Shown in pieces: positions 1-5,876 of a stretch of 10,173 bases of DNA. Numbering within the stretch: the stretch's first letter is position 1; every line of letters starts with the position of its first letter. Position numbers and translations under genes: made by a program. Source of the DNA: Planctomycetota bacterium (lineage in GTDB: Bacteria; Planctomycetota; Phycisphaerae; Sedimentisphaerales; Anaerohalosphaeraceae); the NCBI GenBank assembly GCA_003644215.1, contig QNBU01000017.1, positions 1 through 10,173 of the forward strand, in the 5' to 3' direction. The notes under the pieces are model-generated. The model saw nothing but the letters and a program-made list of their open reading frames with translations, did not search any database and had not been told where the DNA came from.

Positions 1-272
1 CCCTGGCGATTGCTTTTGCTGGCAGGGTATTTGAACATGATAAAATCAATCGCCGGGGCGATCAAAATCACGGTCGCCTTATCGCCAATCCATTCGCCGA
101 CCAGATCAGGTATATCGGCCTCGGCGGGTATAGTGGCCGTCCCATAGGCGGCACGTTTGGCTGAGGCGATGGCGTTAGTCTTGAGCGTTGAATAATCAAT
201 ATCATCTGATCCGCTCAAGGTCGATTCGGTCATAGGAAAATTGTCGGTTATGCGCTGGCTTATATCTACCAT
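1..272 (-). CDS. Phage structural-region protein, N-terminal part (runs off window)
   Basis: The reading frame is open from an ATG at 272-270 to the left edge of the window, giving about 90 residues with no stop. It starts two bases after the TAA of the 109-residue gene, with GAGG of the preceding codons as a likely ribosome binding site, so the two are probably co-translated. Residues 1-35 are polar and acidic, then comes an Ala-rich stretch (KTNAIASAKRAAYG) and a segment with IPDLVGEWIGDKATV and a hydrophobic helix. I do not recognise the family securely. The position directly after the major capsid gene and one small gene suggests a head-completion or head-tail connector protein, but that is inferred from gene order only. 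The 3' end is outside the window. Confidence 0.7.
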   Translation of the reverse strand, partial: MVDISQRITDNFPMTESTLSGSDDIDYSTLKTNAIASAKRAAYGTATIPAEADIPDLVGEWIGDKATVILIAPAIDFIMFKYPASKSNRQ

Positions 273-274
273 GA

Positions 275-604
275 TTACGCCTCGGCCGGTTCGGGATTGG
301 CGAACAATTCTTGAGCGGCCCGGCCATACGCTTTGACCTCATTGGCGGATCGGACAAGCTCGGCATCCGGCCCTTTCAGCGGGACAAACTGCCCCGCTTC
401 GTCCAGTGTGCCAATTTCGGCCACGCGGTAGTTATTTTCTTGGGCTTTTATAACGGCCAAAAGACCACCGCGCCGCCGTTCATCCAGATCACTGACCGGC
501 ACAATATCGCCGGTGTTTCGCTGGGTATGGCCCAAGCTAACGGCATCTATGCGGATGCGCAAGTACATTTCTTTTTTTGGCTGTTCGTCTTTTTTCGCTG
601 GCAT
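275..604 (-). CDS. Small phage protein of the head operon, 109 aa
   Basis: This ORF begins 31 nt after the major capsid stop, with AAAGG about 9 nt before the ATG, and ends 2 nt before the next start. The product is soluble and rich in charged residues. It opens with a Lys-rich tail (MPAKKDEQPKKEMYLRI) and has a short beta-type segment (YLRIRIDAV) and a run DLDERRRGGLLAV that looks helical. There is no signal peptide or membrane segment. Its place between the capsid and connector genes fits a small head or head-tail joining factor, the slot that holds gpFI in lambda, but I see no sequence motif that proves this. Treat it as a hypothetical protein with a structural context. Confidence 0.7.
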   Translation of the reverse strand: MPAKKDEQPKKEMYLRIRIDAVSLGHTQRNTGDIVPVSDLDERRRGGLLAVIKAQENNYRVAEIGTLDEAGQFVPLKGPDAELVRSANEVKAYGRAAQELFANPEPAEA

Positions 605-620
605 TATCCAGCCTTTCTAT

Positions 621-632
621 TTGTGATCATAA
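621..632. repeat. Intergenic 12-bp motif TTGTGATCATAA, copy 1
   Basis: This is an exact TTGTGATCATAA (near-palindrome around TGATCA) in the short gap between the major capsid gene and the 109-residue gene. The same 12 bases recur at 2173-2184 and, inverted, at 4924-4935. It may be a protein-binding site or an RNA-processing element. Function is unknown. Confidence 0.4.
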
Positions 633-635
633 AAT

Positions 636-1709
636 TTACGGGCTTATATCGGCATACAAAAACGCTTCGGCGTGGGTCATCTGTGGCAAGCGGCTGGTGG
701 TCACGCGCACATTTTCGTTGACCTGCTCGACGTTGATATAGGTCTCGGCCACCGCCCCAGGATTGGAGCTGATCACGATCTGACCGTTGATCACGCGGGC
801 AACCGGGCCGTCTTTCATTTCCATGATCGGCTGACCATTTACCGTGTTAGGGCCGGTCATCAAAATATGTCCTTCATCCAGAAAATAATTTTTCGTGCGC
901 GAGTTCTCTTCCAGATAAAAGCCATTCTCAATAGTGATCCCGCCAATACCTAAAATCTCTATAATTTCAGACTCTTTAGGCGTGATAATGCGTGGATTGT
1001 CTCCCGACAATTCGGCCTTGATCCCCGCGTTTTTCTTCAAGTATCTGAAAACGGCGGTTCGCATATAAACCATACACTCGGATTGATCAATACCCAGATC
1101 ATCGGCAATGATTTTCGACCAGTTATACAAATCCTCGATTATGTCCGCGTTAGTTGTGTCCGACCACGCTACAGAGGTCGTGGGTAGATGAGAGGCCAGG
1201 AAGGTGCTGTTTTGTTTGGCTCCGGCGAGGTCATAGTCGATTGTATAGCCCACGCCGTCGGGATAAGCTATAGCCAGACTACCGAAAGCCGCTTGCCAGG
1301 CCATCCACTTAGTGCGGTTAACATTTCGCAAGCGCAGCGTAACGGCCTTGTCCAACAGATCTTGCGCGGCGGTCTTGGCGACCATCGGATCGGGGCTTTG
1401 CAGCTTGATCATGTCCGACTGTTTCAAAACGTCCTTTTCTGCCAGTACCAGCAGCTCCATGTATTCCTCGACAAAACTACCTGTCGAGGTGAAAATGGGC
1501 GTTTCGGCATTATCGGCCTTGAATGGTGCTAGGCCAGAACCATAGCCGACTTTTACGTGCAGCTTGATTTGTCGGCTTGTGGTCTGCACAAGCGGGGCAA
1601 AGGGGACATTGTAGATTTCCGATTCATTGACGCGCCGCTCTACAACAGCGGTCAAAAGAAAAGCATCTTTTGCGTCAACGGGTGAAAGATAAAAATCAGG
1701 GGTTGCCAT
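636..1709 (-). CDS. Major capsid protein, lambda gpE family
   Basis: This 357-residue protein matches the lambda gpE-type HK97-fold major capsid family (phage major capsid protein E) in length (lambda gpE is 341) and in pattern. It has a short N-terminal arm with FLLTAVVERRVNESE, a central helical segment around AKTAAQDLLDKAVTLRLR, and a C-terminal half with GIGGITIENGFYLEENS, LDEGHILMTGPN and a late ALFADI-like ending (AEAFLYADISP). It would form the icosahedral shell. The ATG at 1709 is preceded by GAGGAG at a good distance, and that site overlaps the stop of the decoration gene, so translation of the two is probably coupled. It lies between the decoration gene and a small head gene, as in lambda-like head operons. 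No frameshift or truncation is seen. Confidence 0.88.
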   Translation of the reverse strand: MATPDFYLSPVDAKDAFLLTAVVERRVNESEIYNVPFAPLVQTTSRQIKLHVKVGYGSGLAPFKADNAETPIFTSTGSFVEEYMELLVLAEKDVLKQSDMIKLQSPDPMVAKTAAQDLLDKAVTLRLRNVNRTKWMAWQAAFGSLAIAYPDGVGYTIDYDLAGAKQNSTFLASHLPTTSVAWSDTTNADIIEDLYNWSKIIADDLGIDQSECMVYMRTAVFRYLKKNAGIKAELSGDNPRIITPKESEIIEILGIGGITIENGFYLEENSRTKNYFLDEGHILMTGPNTVNGQPIMEMKDGPVARVINGQIVISSNPGAVAETYINVEQVNENVRVTTSRLPQMTHAEAFLYADISP

Positions 1710-1712
1710 AGT

Positions 1713-2138
1713 TTACTCCTCGTAAAAGATGCAGGTGGGGAACATCGCCTTCAAATCGGTTAGCGAAGAACCCCATAGCGAATAACCGCCCATTGTCAGG
1801 TTGTCCGGCTCAAAAACGCAATCTGCATACCACAGGGCGAGGGCCTTGTCGCCGCACACGGTCATGTCATAGGCGGCAGTTGTGAACCCGACCCCATTTT
1901 CTGCCGGGGATTCGCGGCCATCGCTGGCCGTTTTCAGGTATGGGCCGTATTTGTTGATTCCCGTGCCACTAGTGATTTTTACCAGCAGCGTTCCGGCCGG
2001 TACCATTTTTCTCAAATCCGAATCGGCGGGAACGGTCGAGGCATAGATCGTGCGCGTTTTTGCAAGCTCGCTTCCCCGCTGCGCGTGCAGGGGGTTTACG
2101 TTTGCTTGATCATAGCTATAATACGCTGGATTTGCCAT
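1713..2138 (-). CDS. Head decoration protein, lambda gpD-like
   Basis: This 141-residue protein lies immediately upstream of the major capsid gene (3 nt gap). The middle has the gpD-like core: a KMVPAGTLLVKIT strand pair followed by a short KYGPY segment, then a turn region and an ALALWYADCVFEPDNL segment. Lambda gpD is 110 residues, so this one carries extra sequence at both ends. In the family, trimers bind the outside of the expanded capsid and stabilise it against DNA pressure. The start is supported by AAAGGAG about 9 nt upstream. The assignment rests on position plus the pattern of the core. It could also be another small capsid-stabilising protein with the same gene order. Confidence 0.65.
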   Translation of the reverse strand: MANPAYYSYDQANVNPLHAQRGSELAKTRTIYASTVPADSDLRKMVPAGTLLVKITSGTGINKYGPYLKTASDGRESPAENGVGFTTAAYDMTVCGDKALALWYADCVFEPDNLTMGGYSLWGSSLTDLKAMFPTCIFYEE

Positions 2139-2172
2139 TTACTACACTCCTTTTTCCTTACTACGTATTTCA

Positions 2173-2184
2173 TTGTGATCATAA
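2173..2184. repeat. Intergenic 12-bp motif TTGTGATCATAA, copy 2, inside an inverted repeat
   Basis: This is a second exact copy, in the 59-nt gap between the protease/scaffold stop and the decoration gene. It overlaps a larger AT-rich inverted repeat at 2177-2195 (GATCAT, 7-nt spacer, ATGATC). No T-run follows, so it is not an obvious terminator. An operator or mRNA-processing hairpin is possible. Confidence 0.45.
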
Positions 2185-2197
2185 TTATAATGATCTT

Positions 2198-2725
2198 CTA
2201 GTAGGCTTTGTCAAAAGCCGCGATCTGCTCTTCCGTTGGAATATAACCCTCCGGCATCGGCTTGTTTTCAAATCTGACTGGCTTTTTCATTTCCTTTTGT
2301 GGAGAGCGATCTGGTGTGGGTGGCTGCTCAAGTGCAAGTCGCGCGGTATCAGGCAGCGCATTGACGATCCCCAGGATCACGGCATCCAGCGGCGTAGCTC
2401 CCGTGTCCACGTTTATTGAAAGCGCCATAGTTTTGGGCGAATCTCTCAACGCAACGGATACGGCGTTGATAATGGCCGGCATGTGGACAAAGCCTTCCAG
2501 GGCGGTCACTCCGGCGTGTGTCCCTTTGCCCTCCAGCGCAGCGACAATAGATTGAATTTCGAGATCGCGGGATTTGGTTTGCAGGATTAGGCGGGTAGCC
2601 TGGAACCCGGCGAGCGATTCGGCTGTAACGCCATTTTCTTTCATCGCCTTCAAAAGCGCGGCATCCTCTGGGGAAATGGTCAAGCCCTCGGCGACTGGGG
2701 GCGGGGTCTGTATTTTGGTCGGCAT
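2198..2725 (-). CDS. Predicted in-frame internal scaffold protein (Nu3-like), 175 aa
   Basis: Inside the protease ORF, codons for Lys-Glu-Val spell a complete AAGGAGGT Shine-Dalgarno followed, 4-5 nt later, by an ATG (MPTKIQTPPPVAEG) at residue 346, just after the protease domain ends. This is the best ribosome binding site in the window and is hard to explain as chance coding. The 175-residue product is rich in Ala, Glu and Leu, has no Cys, and has a proline-rich entry, helical segments and a basic patch (QKEMKKPVRFENKP) near the end. That composition fits a scaffold, including the C-terminal basic capsid-binding region known in other scaffolds. The arrangement mirrors lambda C/Nu3, where the scaffold is made separately from the 3' part of the protease gene. 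Confidence 0.68.
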   Translation of the reverse strand: MPTKIQTPPPVAEGLTISPEDAALLKAMKENGVTAESLAGFQATRLILQTKSRDLEIQSIVAALEGKGTHAGVTALEGFVHMPAIINAVSVALRDSPKTMALSINVDTGATPLDAVILGIVNALPDTARLALEQPPTPDRSPQKEMKKPVRFENKPMPEGYIPTEEQIAAFDKAY

Positions 2726-3760
2726 AATTACCTCCTTAAAAATAGTATAATCTAGACCGCCAAACGAGGCGGCTATTGAACTTGGCTGCTCGCCAAAGGG
2801 GGCGAGGTAGGTCAGTTGCGGATAGTTGGTCAGCAGCAAATGAACGATTGCCGCGTCCCAGGTTTTTTCTCCATCGTTAATATCGGCAAAATCGAACCAT
2901 ACGAATACAGAGCAATCCACGATCAATTCATCGTTTAGCTTTTGGCGTATGTCCTCATCACCGATTTCAAGGCCGGCGTACAAATGGCCGTCCATCTGTA
3001 CCATTGCCTTGATCATCCCGACCGTGTTTTCCGCAGGAACCATGCCCGCCTGCTCGTCAAAATGATCGGTCGCTGTAATCGGAATAACCTTCATCGCCCC
3101 ACCCTGCCACGCTTCATAAGCAGCATCGATCATCCATTGCTCGATTGTCACCGCTTCGCCAGTCGCTGTAAAAGTTGTACCCACAGCAAAAATTTCTTTC
3201 CAGATCAAGCCCTGGTCATCTGTGGTAATTTCAGCGGCGAGGGGCTTGAGGCCGAGTTTCATTATGCGGGCGGTCGCTGGGGAAGCGGCCAAAGGGAGGT
3301 AGGCGATTTTTACCATTTCAGGCGCACCCCAAGTGATTTCGTTTTTTTCTGATAATGTATAGGGGATTTTGTAAAGTTTACCGACATGCCTCACGATCAC
3401 ATAGGTTGTGAAAACGTCTTGCAGCCACGGCCAGTCAATTTCAACACCTTCGGCGGTTTCAAACGTCTCGTATTCGGCTTGCATAACGATAGCGATAATA
3501 TTAGAAAATGAGGTGTCGTCAATAGAGAGTGAAAGCGAGGTCTTTTTGAGGTCAGCTACCCACTGCTGGGCCGTTTCCTCAGTGTATGATCCCTTTTGAA
3601 ATAGATATGCAGCAATGCTTTCCTGCGGGTCATTCCACAGCGCGTAAACGCCTTGAGCCAAGGCGGTATCTAGTTGCCTGAGTACCTCGGTATCCTGGGT
3701 GGCCCCAGGAACCCAAATCAGATGGTACATATTTTGTAGCTGATCGATGTCTATTGGCAT
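2198..3760 (-). CDS. Prohead protease fused to scaffold protein, 520 aa
   Basis: The start is set at the ATG at 3760-3758, which has GGAG 8 nt upstream. The frame extends further upstream, but that extension runs through a perfect terminator and is not coding. Residues about 1-215 form an N-terminal domain of unclear type (AYLFQKGSYTEETAQQW). Residues about 222-330 resemble phage Mu gpI/prohead proteases: KVIPITATDHF with a candidate catalytic His at 233, an ENTVGMIKAM strand, DCSVFVWFDF with a candidate nucleophile Ser at 284, and the family-typical AIVHLLLTNYPQLTYLAPF. Residues 346-520 are a proline-bordered, Ala/Glu-rich scaffold-like tail with its own start site. The product should mature the prohead by cleaving scaffold. 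It is the first gene of the head operon. Confidence 0.75.
   Translation of the reverse strand: MPIDIDQLQNMYHLIWVPGATQDTEVLRQLDTALAQGVYALWNDPQESIAAYLFQKGSYTEETAQQWVADLKKTSLSLSIDDTSFSNIIAIVMQAEYETFETAEGVEIDWPWLQDVFTTYVIVRHVGKLYKIPYTLSEKNEITWGAPEMVKIAYLPLAASPATARIMKLGLKPLAAEITTDDQGLIWKEIFAVGTTFTATGEAVTIEQWMIDAAYEAWQGGAMKVIPITATDHFDEQAGMVPAENTVGMIKAMVQMDGHLYAGLEIGDEDIRQKLNDELIVDCSVFVWFDFADINDGEKTWDAAIVHLLLTNYPQLTYLAPFGEQPSSIAASFGGLDYTIFKEVIMPTKIQTPPPVAEGLTISPEDAALLKAMKENGVTAESLAGFQATRLILQTKSRDLEIQSIVAALEGKGTHAGVTALEGFVHMPAIINAVSVALRDSPKTMALSINVDTGATPLDAVILGIVNALPDTARLALEQPPTPDRSPQKEMKKPVRFENKPMPEGYIPTEEQIAAFDKAY
2730..2737 (-). promoter_or_regulatory. Internal Shine-Dalgarno of the nested scaffold start
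   Basis: AAGGAGGT on the minus strand is fully complementary to the 3' end of 16S rRNA and lies 4 nt before the ATG at 2725. A small hairpin with a 5-bp CCGCC/GGCGG stem, extendable with a bulge, lies just upstream at 2753-2775. It could insulate the site from ribosomes translating the protease part. Confidence 0.7.
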
Positions 3761-3786
3761 GTTGTCTCCAAAAAACTCTATAAAAC

Positions 3787-3823
3787 AAAAAAAAGACCGG
3801 GGCTGTTTTATCAGCCCCGGTCT
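3787..3823 (-). terminator. Strong intrinsic terminator ahead of the head operon
   Basis: On the minus strand an 11-12 bp GC-rich stem (GACCGGGGCTG pairing with CAGCCCCGGTC, 6-nt loop) is followed by eight T residues. It ends 27 nt before the protease ATG. Transcripts from the promoter at 4143-4115 should stop here unless antiterminated. Confidence 0.88.
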
Positions 3824-4108
3824 CTGCATTGCGAAACCAGGTGCGGTCAATGTGTCCAAAAGCACTATTGATTTTTTCGGTCAGGTCAGCCAGGTTATAC
3901 TTCTGTTTCGCTGCCGTCGCTCTAGTTCCACTGGCGGCTTAATGTTGCCCGCCTATCATTCAAAATGCGTATCTTAATTTGGTGAATAGCGGGGCGGTAG
4001 TGGGAGACCACCCCGCTATTTTATTTGTGTGCCTGACCGTTTTTGTGAGGTAGCCGCCTCCGGCCAGGCGTGAAGAATAACAGGAGAAACCATCATTCTT
4101 TACTCATG
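3787..4108 (-). ncRNA. Structured leader RNA or ncRNA of about 320 nt before the capsid genes
   Basis: The 555-nt stretch 3761-4315 has no convincing gene. Its minus strand is a complete transcription unit: extended -10 promoter, predicted start near 4108, terminator at 3823-3787. In between, several stems can be read directly: 4069-4031 (9 bp with one GU, with an inner GAGG/CCTC hairpin), 4020-3985 (10 bp, AATAGCGGGG/CCCCGCTATT) and 3953-3933 (GGCGG/CCGCC). The 3' arm of the first stem (CGGTCAGG, 4039-4032) is also perfectly complementary to 3885-3878, allowing an alternative fold. Either it is a terminated leader controlling the late operon (as lambda pR'/6S RNA with Q, or an HK022 put-like element) or a free-standing phage ncRNA. 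It does not look like tmRNA or a tRNA. Confidence 0.5.
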
Positions 4109-4114
4109 AGTCTC

Positions 4115-4143
4115 ATTATAGCACATGTGGGAACGAAACGCAA
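4115..4143 (-). promoter_or_regulatory. Extended -10 promoter for leader and head operon
   Basis: On the minus strand TTGCGT, a 17-nt spacer and TATAAT are present, with TGC directly before the -10 (extended -10). The predicted start lies inside a perfect 10-bp palindrome ACTCATGAGT (4102-4111), a possible operator at +1. It is divergent from the plus-strand promoter at 4244-4272. Confidence 0.75.
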
Positions 4144-4243
4144 GGTGGAAATCTCAATTTTTTTGGCGTGTTTTTTGACAAAAATAATTTGTATCATATT
4201 GTTACACTCAATATTGTACAGATATACGCCAGCGATCACCTGC

Positions 4244-4272
4244 TTGACAAAGGCTTTCTTTTCTATTATAAT
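4244..4272 (+). promoter_or_regulatory. Perfect consensus sigma70 promoter of the small plus-strand operon
   Basis: TTGACA (4244-4249) and TATAAT (4267-4272) are separated by exactly 17 nt, so both hexamers are fully consensus. A palindrome TACTAGTA (4272-4279) starts at the end of the -10 and reaches the predicted start. Together with CAATATTG (4209-4216) upstream it could be an operator. A weaker TTGACA lies further upstream at 4175-4180. Confidence 0.88.
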
Positions 4273-4315
4273 ACTAGTACAAATTAACTGATACACACAA
4301 ACAGGAGAAAAAACA

Positions 4316-4603
4316 ATGTCAGAAATAATGCTTACAGACAAACTTTTCCCAAGCCCAGGCAATGAAGACGTCATAAAAATCGGTGATATTGTACAAGTTT
4401 TGGTACAAGGCAATAGATTTGAAAAATACCAAACGGGACAAATAACATCAAAAACACGGGATGGATTTTACATCTTAATCGGCGCCATCGAGATCAAGTG
4501 CAAAGTGGCTTGGCATCAAACAAAAAAGGGCTGGAAAATTGTTTTTCGGCACACTAAAACAGTGAGTTCTGACAAATCATTCATGAAAATGATAAAAGCA
4601 TAA
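4316..4603 (+). CDS. Small basic protein of unknown function, 95 aa (moron cassette gene 1)
   Basis: This is the first gene behind the consensus promoter, with AGGAG 8 nt before the ATG. The product is basic (about 16 Lys/Arg against 9 Asp/Glu). Residues about 20-80 read as alternating short strands (IKIGDIVQVLVQ, GQITSKTRDGFYILIG, IEIKCKVAWHQ, GWKIVFRH), which suggests a small SH3-like or KOW-like beta barrel. That is a guess from pattern; many nucleic-acid-binding proteins and MazF/CcdB-type toxins use such barrels, but no family motif is visible. A Ser/Lys/Met-rich tail follows. The gene is AT-rich compared with the flanking operons and faces the opposite way, which suggests separate acquisition. 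It is 13 nt upstream of the next gene in one operon. Confidence 0.82.
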   Translation: MSEIMLTDKLFPSPGNEDVIKIGDIVQVLVQGNRFEKYQTGQITSKTRDGFYILIGAIEIKCKVAWHQTKKGWKIVFRHTKTVSSDKSFMKMIKA

Positions 4604-4616
4604 AGGGGAAAAACCA

Positions 4617-4877
4617 ATGACAGCAACACCGAGTATTTTCGCAAAGACCAAGACCGAGCAGCCAGTCACAGCCCTGATTTTCAATTGCACCGATTATAGC
4701 GAATTTGAGCGATTGGAAAAAGTGATAGAAAATTCAATTTGGTACGGGGAGCCAGTTGACGGTTGGCAAGCAATTTCATTTCCGGTAGAGGGGCAATCGG
4801 ACGCGGATGCAACGGAAATTGAATTGCAAAAACTTTTAGATGAAAAGGGTATCAACGGTTATTTTGAAACTGAATAA
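4617..4877 (+). CDS. Small acidic protein of unknown function, 86 aa (moron cassette gene 2)
   Basis: The ATG has AAAGGGG about 7 nt upstream and sits 13 nt after the previous stop; the gene ends just before the bidirectional terminator. The product is strongly acidic: 17 Asp/Glu against 6 Lys/Arg, net about -11. Residues 17-24 (VTALIFNC) look like a strand, 27-42 a helix (YSEFERLEKVIENSIW) and 60-80 an acidic helix (DADATEIELQKLLDEKG). There is no signal peptide or membrane helix. The family is not recognised. A small acidic protein with its own strong promoter and terminator in a phage is reminiscent of anti-restriction or anti-CRISPR DNA mimics, and also of an antitoxin paired with the basic protein upstream. 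Neither is shown by any motif. Confidence 0.82.
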   Translation: MTATPSIFAKTKTEQPVTALIFNCTDYSEFERLEKVIENSIWYGEPVDGWQAISFPVEGQSDADATEIELQKLLDEKGINGYFETE

Positions 4878-4890
4878 GCCCCACCAAATC

Positions 4891-4922
4891 AAAAAAGCCC
4901 ACCTCAACAGGTGGGCTTTTTT
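4891..4922. terminator. Bidirectional intrinsic terminator between convergent operons
   Basis: A6, then GCCCACCT, a CAAC loop, AGGTGGGC, then T6: a perfect stem with a T-run on both strands. It ends the plus-strand two-gene cassette and, from the other side, the long minus-strand accessory operon that stops at 4930. Confidence 0.93.
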
Positions 4923-4923
4923 A

Positions 4924-4935
4924 TTATGATCACAA
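4924..4935. repeat. Intergenic 12-bp motif TTATGATCACAA, copy 3 (inverted)
   Basis: This is the exact reverse complement of the motif at 621-632 and 2173-2184, located directly beside the bidirectional terminator and overlapping the stop of the 61-residue gene. Confidence 0.4.
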
Positions 4936-5115
4936 TTTCTTTTCATTCTTCCCAGTAGTAAGCAAATTATCCCGCCTAATCTCCTTCATATCCGTGATCA
5001 CGTATTGGTGTACTTTGATCAAATAATCCCCCGAGGGCTTTGCGGTCAGCACCTTAATCAAACTTTCCAGGTTCAGCGGCGGGCGGGGTATAATCGTTAT
5101 CGTATTTTTGCTCAT
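4930..5115 (-). CDS. Small hypothetical protein, 61 aa, last gene of the accessory operon
   Basis: The start overlaps the stop of the upstream glycosyltransferase as ATGA (5115-5112), so it is likely translated by re-initiation. The product is basic, with a beta-type opening (KNTITIIPRPPLNLESLIKV), a middle YLIKVHQYVITDMKEI segment and a Lys-rich end. No signal, transmembrane helix or known motif is visible. It is followed within 8 nt by the operon's terminator. Its tight coupling to the glycosyltransferase suggests a shared role, perhaps a small accessory factor, but function is unknown. Confidence 0.72.
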   Translation of the reverse strand: MSKNTITIIPRPPLNLESLIKVLTAKPSGDYLIKVHQYVITDMKEIRRDNLLTTGKNEKKL

Positions 5116-5876
5116 GTCGTTTTCCCTTCACTATCTGTATAATAATTTCCCCGCTTGACCTGCCCGATCCGCTTCTCATAAAGAGGTCGCAGTCGGTCAA
5201 TATGCTCCCGCCGCCCCTCAGTCTGGCCGGCCTTTCTCCCCACATCCAGAGAATTATGCCGCTGGATCATCTCGCATTTCACCTCTCGCATCACCGCGCA
5301 AATATACCCCAGATACCCCGCCCGATGGCACATCAGCAAATCCTCGAATCCATACAGATGATCAAAGACCAGCACATCAAAAAACCCCACCTGGTCCAAC
5401 AGCTCCCCGCTATGAATACAGCAATGGCCCACGACCGGCCAGTACCGATCCCACGTTCCATGCCGTGCAATAAGCCGCCCCTGGTTGCTATCCTCTAGCT
5501 CCGAGTACCAGGGCGAGACCATCGCGGCGGTAGGGTAGTCGGCTAGGAATTTTGTCATCTTGCCCACCCAGCCGGGGGTCAGGAATCGCACATCATTATC
5601 GACCTTGATGAAATGCTGACCGGGGCGGCGTTTGGCTAGTACCCAGTTCAAGGCTTTCGGGCAGCCCATATTTTGCATCATAAGCGTGGTCTGGCGATCT
5701 TTGATGATTCCCTCAGCGACCAGTCCCATGAGCATATCGGCGGTGCCATCGCTGGAGTTATTGTCAACGACCCACACCTCGGCCTCGTCCATCGCGCCGG
5801 TCTGGTACAGCGAGCGAATTGTGATTTCGGTTTCTTTTTCTCGGTTGAAGGCTATTACACTGAGTAATGGTTTCAT
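5112..5876 (-). CDS. GT2-type (GT-A fold) glycosyltransferase, 254 aa
   Basis: This is a compact family 2-like glycosyltransferase, which should move a sugar from a nucleotide-sugar donor to an acceptor in the cytoplasm. The N-terminal nucleotide-binding part reads SVIAFNREKE, then WVVDNNSSDGT (residues 35-45), an NMGCPKALNWVL helix (69-80) and the metal-binding DND at 93-95 within FIKVDNDV. A later FEDLLMCHRAGY segment (177-188) supplies the ED pair expected of the catalytic base region. It lacks membrane helices, so it is not a polymer synthase. The start overlaps the upstream gene by ATGA, with GGGAG 9-10 nt before it, and the end overlaps the 61-residue gene the same way. The acceptor is unknown. 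Confidence 0.87.
   Translation of the reverse strand: MKPLLSVIAFNREKETEITIRSLYQTGAMDEAEVWVVDNNSSDGTADMLMGLVAEGIIKDRQTTLMMQNMGCPKALNWVLAKRRPGQHFIKVDNDVRFLTPGWVGKMTKFLADYPTAAMVSPWYSELEDSNQGRLIARHGTWDRYWPVVGHCCIHSGELLDQVGFFDVLVFDHLYGFEDLLMCHRAGYLGYICAVMREVKCEMIQRHNSLDVGRKAGQTEGRREHIDRLRPLYEKRIGQVKRGNYYTDSEGKTT

Noticed and set aside
3761..3865. N-terminal extension of the protease ORF from a GTG at 3865
   Set aside because: It reads through a perfect intrinsic terminator and eight T. The ATG at 3760 has a proper GGAG and gives a normal start.
3747..3977. Plus-strand ORF of 76 aa over the leader
   Set aside because: It is antisense to the terminator and hairpins, with no promoter or ribosome binding site. 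Its sequence is explained by the structured RNA on the other strand.
3985..4020. Hairpin followed by TTTTATTT as a plus-strand terminator
   Set aside because: There is no plus-strand gene upstream to terminate, so it is better read as one of the stems of the minus-strand leader.
4070..4291. Plus-strand ORF of 73 aa with hydrophobic segments
   Set aside because: It overlaps both divergent promoters, uses a GTG with no good ribosome binding site, and its composition follows the AT-rich spacer.
4093..4413. Minus-strand ORF of 106 aa
   Set aside because: It is antisense to the start of the 95-residue gene and covers both promoters; no ribosome binding site was seen.
4316..4877. Calling the two small plus-strand genes a MazEF-type toxin-antitoxin pair
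   Set aside because: The basic protein has only a vague barrel-like pattern, no MazF/CcdB motif is visible, and the order (basic first) is unlike the common antitoxin-first layout.
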